In this document: positions 1 through 4,080 of the stretch, piece after piece
Layout: every line of letters starts with the position of its first letter
Position numbering within the stretch: the first letter of the stretch is position 1
From: Ardenticatenales bacterium
Lineage (GTDB): Bacteria; Chloroflexota; Anaerolineae; Ardenticatenales; Ardenticatenaceae
DNA length: 6,776 nt
Direction: 5' to 3'
Assembly: GCA_013812995.1 (NCBI GenBank)
Contig: JACCSL010000344.1
Span: 1-6,776 of the forward strand
Position numbers and translations under genes: made by a program
Notes under the pieces: model-generated
What the model was told of the DNA's origin: nothing
The model's database searches: none
The model's input: the letters and a program-made list of their open reading frames with translations, nothing else

Positions 1-219
1 CATCCCGGCGAGGGGTGGACGCAGTTGGTTATCACCGCAGAGCGCGGCTTGCGCGCTCTGAATGGGCTGCTGACGGGGCTACACGAGCCGCGGGCGACGC
101 ATCTTGCAATGCTAGAGGCGCTGGCGGGCCGCGAGCACATCGAGTTGACCTACAGAGAGGCGATGGCCGGAGACTATCTCTGGCACGAGTTTGGGGATTT
201 GCACTTGATTTTGCCGTGA
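1..219 (+). CDS. C-terminal end of an unrecognised protein (5' end outside window)
   Basis: The frame is open from the first base of the window to a TGA at 217-219, giving 72 residues of a C-terminus; the true start lies to the left. The visible part reads as a real protein: a helical stretch with regularly spaced leucines (AERGLRALNGLLTGLHEP), then a second helix-like segment (HLAMLEALAG) and a short end, YLWHEFGDLHLILP, rich in aromatic and acidic residues. I do not recognise the family, and no signal peptide, membrane segment or catalytic motif can be assigned. It is convergent with the molybdenum hydroxylase cluster, and the two stop codons are only 41 bases apart around a shared hairpin, so it belongs to a different transcription unit. 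A TTG at 25 could act as a start, but the reading frame continues upstream and no Shine-Dalgarno sequence precedes it. That it is coding is fairly likely; its function is unknown. Confidence 0.55.
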   Translation, partial: HPGEGWTQLVITAERGLRALNGLLTGLHEPRATHLAMLEALAGREHIELTYREAMAGDYLWHEFGDLHLILP

Positions 220-224
220 CTTAT

Positions 225-259
225 CAACAGGGGGCGACCTTAGCGGTCGCCCCCTGTTG
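225..259. terminator. Perfect 15-bp inverted repeat, probable bidirectional terminator
   Basis: The left arm CAACAGGGGGCGACC (225-239) is the exact reverse complement of the right arm (245-259), with a five-base TTAGC loop. The helix is GC-rich and has no mismatch. It sits between two convergent genes: 5 bases after the plus-strand stop codon and 1 base from the minus-strand TAA at 261-263. This position and symmetry fit a terminator shared by both transcripts. The flanks are only weakly T-rich (GTTATTGTG on the plus side, ATAAGTCA on the minus side), so it lacks a classical U tract. It may work with Rho, as a pause site, or as a 3' stabilising hairpin. Confidence 0.8.
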
Positions 260-260
260 G

Positions 261-1121
261 TTATTGTGCGCGCTCGATGGCTTTCTGGAGGACGCGGCGG
301 GTGAGAACGTGCGTGAGGTGGGCGCGGTAGACGTCGTCCGCGTGAATGTCCGAGAGGAATTGGAGTCCCTCGCCTGCCTTTGCCGCTGCCGCGTCAATGC
401 CCTCGCTGCCCGCTTGCTGCCCCATCATCGCCTCCTCGACGGGGCGCAGCCGCTGGGCATAGTCGGCGGCACCTGTCAGCGCCACGCGGCAGGACTCAAT
501 GCGCCCCGTTCCATCCCTCCTCACCCACGCGGCCACGCCGCAGATAGCATAGCCGCTGGCGGGGTTCTCGAACTTCTCATAGGCGCTGCCGGAGGCCGGG
601 CCAGAGGGCGGGAAGCGAACCGCCACCACCAGATCGCCCGGCGCGAGCGCGGTTTCCATCAGCCCCACGATGAACTCCTCCATAGGCGCGAGGCGCTCCC
701 CGGACGGCCCGCGAATCTCAAGCTGCGCGTCCAGGGCCAGCGCGACGGCGGGCAGGTCGGCGGCAGGGTCGTTGTGGGAGAGGTTGCCGCCGATGGTGCC
801 CCGGTTGCGCACCTGGAGATCGCCCATGATGGAGCAGACCTCGGTTAGCGCGTCCAGCCCGGTATTGGCGTCGGCAATCTCGTGGTAGGTCGTCATCGCG
901 CCGATGCGCAGAGACCCATCGGCCACCGTCGAGAAGCCGCGCAGGTCCGCGACCTGGCCGATATCCACGAGTACGGCAGGCGAGGCAAGGCGCAGCTTCA
1001 TCATGGGAATCAGGCTGTGGCCGCCCGCCAGGATTTTGGCATCCTCGCCATGCTGCTGGAGCAGCGAGAGCACCTCGTCCACGCTGGTGGCCTGGTAATA
1101 GTCAAATTTGGCTGGGTACAT
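261..1121 (-). CDS. Molybdenum hydroxylase medium subunit, FAD-binding (CoxM/CutM/XdhB-like)
   Basis: This 286-residue protein is the flavin subunit of a xanthine dehydrogenase / CO dehydrogenase family enzyme. It takes electrons from the [2Fe-2S] clusters of the small subunit and passes them to an external acceptor. The N-terminal FAD-binding domain (about residues 1-170) shows both flavin signatures of the family: AGGHSLIP at 32-39 and TIGGNLSHNDPAADLPA at 109-125. The C-terminal 'CO dehydrogenase flavoprotein' domain follows (about 178-285, beginning YEKFENPASGYA). The length is normal for the family (about 280-300). I place the start at the ATG at 1121 (MYPAKFDYYQA, a typical family N-terminus) because AGGAGGAG lies just upstream; the frame extends to 1160, but those 13 residues overlap the large-subunit gene and look non-native. 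It is the last gene of the cluster, and its TAA abuts the terminator hairpin. The family call is firm; the physiological acceptor and substrate are unknown. Confidence 0.93.
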   Translation of the reverse strand: MYPAKFDYYQATSVDEVLSLLQQHGEDAKILAGGHSLIPMMKLRLASPAVLVDIGQVADLRGFSTVADGSLRIGAMTTYHEIADANTGLDALTEVCSIMGDLQVRNRGTIGGNLSHNDPAADLPAVALALDAQLEIRGPSGERLAPMEEFIVGLMETALAPGDLVVAVRFPPSGPASGSAYEKFENPASGYAICGVAAWVRRDGTGRIESCRVALTGAADYAQRLRPVEEAMMGQQAGSEGIDAAAAKAGEGLQFLSDIHADDVYRAHLTHVLTRRVLQKAIERAQ

Positions 1122-1123
1122 CG

Positions 1124-1131
1124 CTCCTCCT
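1124..1131 (-). promoter_or_regulatory. Shine-Dalgarno site for the medium-subunit gene, overlapping the upstream stop
   Basis: On the minus strand AGGAGGAG precedes the ATG at 1121; the GGAGG core leaves a short spacer of four bases. Its first two bases are the last two of the TAG stop (1130-1132) of the large-subunit gene, so ribosomes finishing the large subunit end on the initiation site of the next gene. This decides the 1121 start over the longer open frame and suggests translational coupling. Confidence 0.8.
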
Positions 1132-3580
1132 AATCTGAGAGTATCTGCCGCTCGGGCCAATTGGCGGGGTCGCCCGGCTCGTCGCGCCCGCCCAACGGCG
1201 TCTCATTTGTTGCCTGCATCCCATTGCCCCCAGACGCACCCTGAATGGCGTGCCAGAGTTTGGAGGCCGTGAGAGGCATCTCCAGGTGACGAATCCCCAG
1301 CGGGGCCAACGCATCCATCACGGCATTGGCGATAGCCACGGTGGCCGCAATGGTGCCCATCTCGCCCGCACCCTTGACGCCCAGTGGGTTGTGCGGCGAG
1401 GGCGTCACGGTGCGGTCCACATCGAACATCGGGAAAAGCATGGCCTTGGGCACGGCGTAGTCCATCATGGAGCCGCTGAGAAGCTGCCCCGCCTCATCAT
1501 AGACCGCCGCCTCGGTGAGCGCCTGGCCGATGCCCTGCACGATGCCGCCCAGAATCTGCCCTTCCACGACCAGCGGGTTGATGACATTGCCTACATCGTC
1601 CACCGCCGTGTAGTGCTGGATGTGAACCTCGCCCGTCTCGCGGTCGATCTCCACCTGGGAGATGTGGCAACTGTTGGGAAAGGTAAAGTTGGCCGGGTCG
1701 TAGAAGGCGCTCTCCTCCAGACCGGGCTCCAGCCCTGCGGGCAGGTTGTGTGCGGTGTAGGCCGCAAAGGCAATCTCCGCAAAGCCCTTCGCGTGCGCGG
1801 GCGAGCCCTTGACATGGAGCTTGCCCGTGGTGCGGTCGTAGACGATGTCCTCCTCAGCGGCCTCCATCTGGTGCGCGGCGATCTTGATGGCTTTCGCACG
1901 CACCTTCTCCGCCGCCCGCACCAGCGCGCTGCCGCCCACGCAGCCGGAGCGGCTGCCGTAGGTGCCCATGCCGAAGGGCACGCGCCCGGTATCCCCGTGG
2001 ACGATCTCCACATCGTTGATGTCCATGCCCAACTGGTCGGCGACGACCTGGGCAAAGGTGGTCTCGTGGCCCTGGCCGTGCGAGTGCGACCCGGTAAGCA
2101 CCGTGGCCTTGCCCGTGGGATGGACGCGAATGACGGCGCTCTCCCAGAAGCCCACCGCCGCGCCGAGGGCACCCGCCACCTGCGACGGCGCGGGGCCGCT
2201 GGCCTCGATGCAGCCTGCGACGCCGATACCGACGAGCCGCCCCTGCTCGCGCGCCGCTTTCTGGCTCTCGCGCAGGGCATCGTAGCCGAACATGCCGAGC
2301 GCCTTGTCGAAGAGGCGGTGGTAGTCGCCGCTGTCGTAGAGGAAGGCAACCGGGGTCTGGTAGGGGAACTCGTCAGCGGGGATGAAGTTCTTGCGGCGCA
2401 GCTCGACGGGGTCCATGCCCAGCTCCTGCGCGGCGATGTCCACGAGTCGCTCCACGAGATACGACGCCTCGGGCCGCCCGGCCCCGCGATAGGCATCAAC
2501 GGGAACGGTGTTGGTCAGCGTGCCCCACATCTCGCCCCAGATGGCTGGAATCTTGTACAGGCCCGACAGCAGGGTAATATAGAGCGCGGTCGGGATGAGG
2601 GGCGCGAAGGTCGAGAGGTAGGCTCCCTGGTTGGACCAGGTCTGCACATGCAGCCCGGTGAAGGTCCCATCTTTTTTCAACGCGAGCCGCGCGACGGTCA
2701 CATGGTCGCGCCCGTGGGAGTCCGTGAGATAGGATTCGGAGCGGCTACAGACCCACTTGACCGGGCGATTGATCTCGCGCGCGATCCAGGGAACGATGAC
2801 CTCTTCCGGGTAATGGAAGATCTTGCTACCGAAGCCGCCGCCCACATCGGGCGAGATGACGCGCAGTTTCTGCTCCGGGATGCCCAGGGTGAAGGCGCTC
2901 AGCAGCAGACGAATCGGGTGTGGGTTCTGGCTGGTCGTCCAGAGCGTCATCTCCTCGGTGTAGGCATCCCACTGCGCGACAGCGGCACGGGGCTCCATCG
3001 CGTTGGGGATGAGCCGCTGGTTGATGAGTTCCAGCTCGACGACATGCTCGGCGCTGGCAAAGGCTTGCTCGGTTTCATCCTTGTTCCCCAGCGCCCAGGC
3101 GTAGCTGATATTGTCGGGAATCTCGTCATGGACCAACGGCACGCCTGGCTCTGTCGTCTTGCGTGCGTCGATGACAACCGGGAGCGGCTCGTAATCCACC
3201 TCGATCAGCTCCAGCGCGTCGTAGGCGATGTAGGGACTCTCGGCCACCACCGCGACCACGCTATCGCCGACGTGGCGCACCCGGTCCACCATGAGGGGCC
3301 AGCGATCCGGCACCTTGATATCGGGCACATTCCAGCCGCAGGGGAGCTTGCCCACACCGCCATCGATCAGCTCCTGCCCCGTGTAGACCGCGATAACCCC
3401 ATCGAGTGCCTTGGCTGCATCGGTGTTGATGCTGCGAATCCGCGCGTGGGCGTAGGGGCTGCGCAGGATGGCAACGTGCGCCATGTTGGGTATGTGGAGG
3501 TTGGCGACATATTTGCCCTTGCCCTGGATGAAGCGAGGGTCTTCGCGTCGCTTGATGCTCTCACCCATGTAGTTGCCCAT
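1130..3580 (-). CDS. Molybdenum hydroxylase large subunit, form II CoxL type (Moco-binding)
   Basis: This 816-residue protein is the catalytic subunit of a xanthine dehydrogenase / CO dehydrogenase family enzyme. The N-terminal a/b hammerhead domain covers about residues 18-130 ([29 protein letters not shown]), and the molybdopterin-binding domains follow to about 780. Cofactor and active-site motifs are intact: TSQNPH 216-221 (Q218, expected near the apical oxo ligand), [10 protein letters not shown] 244-253, GQGHET 502-507, GTYGSRS 539-545, and GVKGAGEMG 734-742 with E740 as the catalytic glutamate. The active-site loop is AYRGAGR (363-369), not the AYxCSFR of Mo-Cu CO dehydrogenase, so G366 stands where the copper-binding cysteine (Cys388 in Oligotropha) would be. 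This marks a form II enzyme whose substrate cannot be read from sequence; aldehydes, N-heterocycles or others are possible. The ATG at 3580 has a GGAGG nine bases upstream and overlaps the small-subunit stop; ATG 3568 has none. The last ~36 residues form a hydrophilic Gly/Asn/Pro-rich tail. Confidence 0.93.
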   Translation of the reverse strand: MGNYMGESIKRREDPRFIQGKGKYVANLHIPNMAHVAILRSPYAHARIRSINTDAAKALDGVIAVYTGQELIDGGVGKLPCGWNVPDIKVPDRWPLMVDRVRHVGDSVVAVVAESPYIAYDALELIEVDYEPLPVVIDARKTTEPGVPLVHDEIPDNISYAWALGNKDETEQAFASAEHVVELELINQRLIPNAMEPRAAVAQWDAYTEEMTLWTTSQNPHPIRLLLSAFTLGIPEQKLRVISPDVGGGFGSKIFHYPEEVIVPWIAREINRPVKWVCSRSESYLTDSHGRDHVTVARLALKKDGTFTGLHVQTWSNQGAYLSTFAPLIPTALYITLLSGLYKIPAIWGEMWGTLTNTVPVDAYRGAGRPEASYLVERLVDIAAQELGMDPVELRRKNFIPADEFPYQTPVAFLYDSGDYHRLFDKALGMFGYDALRESQKAAREQGRLVGIGVAGCIEASGPAPSQVAGALGAAVGFWESAVIRVHPTGKATVLTGSHSHGQGHETTFAQVVADQLGMDINDVEIVHGDTGRVPFGMGTYGSRSGCVGGSALVRAAEKVRAKAIKIAAHQMEAAEEDIVYDRTTGKLHVKGSPAHAKGFAEIAFAAYTAHNLPAGLEPGLEESAFYDPANFTFPNSCHISQVEIDRETGEVHIQHYTAVDDVGNVINPLVVEGQILGGIVQGIGQALTEAAVYDEAGQLLSGSMMDYAVPKAMLFPMFDVDRTVTPSPHNPLGVKGAGEMGTIAATVAIANAVMDALAPLGIRHLEMPLTASKLWHAIQGASGGNGMQATNETPLGGRDEPGDPANWPERQILSD

Positions 3581-3582
3581 CA
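3580..3582 (-). other. One-base stop/start overlap (TGATG) joining small- and large-subunit genes
   Basis: On the minus strand the TGA of the small-subunit gene (3582-3580) shares its final A with the ATG of the large-subunit gene (3580-3578). Such an overlap commonly gives termination-reinitiation coupling, and here would keep the two subunits, needed in a 1:1 ratio, in step. Confidence 0.85.
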
Positions 3583-4050
3583 GTCTCCCCCTCCCATCTC
3601 CGTGGCGGCCTGCTGCACCGCCTTGACGATGTTCTGGTAGCCCGTGCAGCGGCAGAGATTCCCGGCCAGGCCGTGGCGAATCTCCTCCTCGCTCAAGGTA
3701 CCGCCGTGGCGCTCGACCAGCTTGACCGCTGTCATAATCATGCCCGGCGTACAGTAGCCGCACTGGAGACCATGTTTGTCCCAGAACGCCTGCTGCATGG
3801 GGTGAAGCCCGGTACCTGCCAGCCCCTCGATGGTCGTGAGCTCCGCGCCCGCCGCCTGCACCGCAAAAACCGTGCAGGATTTCACCGCTTTTCCATTCAG
3901 ATGGATAGTGCACGCCCCGCACTGGCTGGTATCGCAGCCAATGTTGGTACCGGTCAGCGCCAGCTCGCTGCGGATAAAATCGACCAGCAGCAGCCGGGGT
4001 TCTACGTCCCGCGTGTACGACTTGCCGTTGACTGTCATTGTTACCTGCAT
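3580..4050 (-). CDS. Molybdenum hydroxylase small subunit, two [2Fe-2S] clusters (CoxS/CutS/XdhC-terminal-like)
   Basis: This 156-residue iron-sulfur subunit carries electrons from the Mo centre of the large subunit to FAD in the medium subunit. The N-terminal plant-ferredoxin-type domain (about 1-75) has the ligands C39, C44, C47 and C59 in the pattern [10 protein letters not shown]...C. The C-terminal four-helix [2Fe-2S]-binding domain has C97, C100, C133 and C135 in LQCGYCTPG and [12 protein letters not shown]. All eight cysteines are present and the length is typical (about 150-165). The start is chosen at ATG 4050 ([12 protein letters not shown]) because GGAGG at 4063-4059 leaves an eight-base spacer; an in-frame GTG two codons earlier (4056) would leave only two bases. 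It is the first enzyme gene of the cluster, 30 bases after the sensor kinase stop, and it overlaps the large-subunit gene by one base. No Tat or Sec signal is visible, as usual for cytoplasmic members of this family. Confidence 0.95.
   Translation of the reverse strand: MQVTMTVNGKSYTRDVEPRLLLVDFIRSELALTGTNIGCDTSQCGACTIHLNGKAVKSCTVFAVQAAGAELTTIEGLAGTGLHPMQQAFWDKHGLQCGYCTPGMIMTAVKLVERHGGTLSEEEIRHGLAGNLCRCTGYQNIVKAVQQAATEMGGGD
3585..3595 (-). promoter_or_regulatory. Shine-Dalgarno site for the large-subunit gene inside the small-subunit coding end
   Basis: The minus strand reads GGGAGGGGGAG here; the GGAGG core (3594-3590) lies nine bases before the ATG at 3580. The same bases encode the Gly-Gly-Gly-Asp C-terminus of the small subunit, so this glycine run may be kept for its ribosome-binding role. 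It supports 3580 over the in-frame ATG at 3568. Confidence 0.7.
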
Positions 4051-4058
4051 CGACACTC

Positions 4059-4063
4059 CCTCC
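4059..4063 (-). promoter_or_regulatory. Shine-Dalgarno site for the small-subunit gene
   Basis: GGAGG on the minus strand (within ACGGAGGGAGTG) lies eight bases before the ATG at 4050. It falls in the 30-base gap after the sensor kinase stop at 4081. The rest of the gap shows no hairpin and is too short to hold a promoter of its own, so any separate promoter for the enzyme genes would have to lie inside the kinase gene. Confidence 0.75.
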
Positions 4064-4080
4064 GTGAAGATGATAGCAAG

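Noticed and set aside
15..848. Plus-strand open frame crossing the hairpin and the medium-subunit gene
   Set aside because: It runs through the terminator and antisense to a well-supported gene; its composition is that of a shadow frame.
1250..3640. Very long plus-strand open frame (796 codons) opposite the large-subunit gene
   Set aside because: Its protein is rich in Arg, His, Gly and Val with no family motif, as expected from the antisense of a GC-rich gene whose sense strand carries complete, ordered catalytic motifs.
3581..3922. Upstream extension of the large-subunit frame to a start at 3922
   Set aside because: The added residues are Arg/Gly-rich, lie entirely within the small-subunit gene in another frame and match nothing; the ATG at 3580 has a good ribosome binding site and a normal family N-terminus.
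4051..4056. GTG start at 4056 for the small subunit
   Set aside because: It would sit only two bases from the GGAGG core; the ATG at 4050 has an eight-base spacer.
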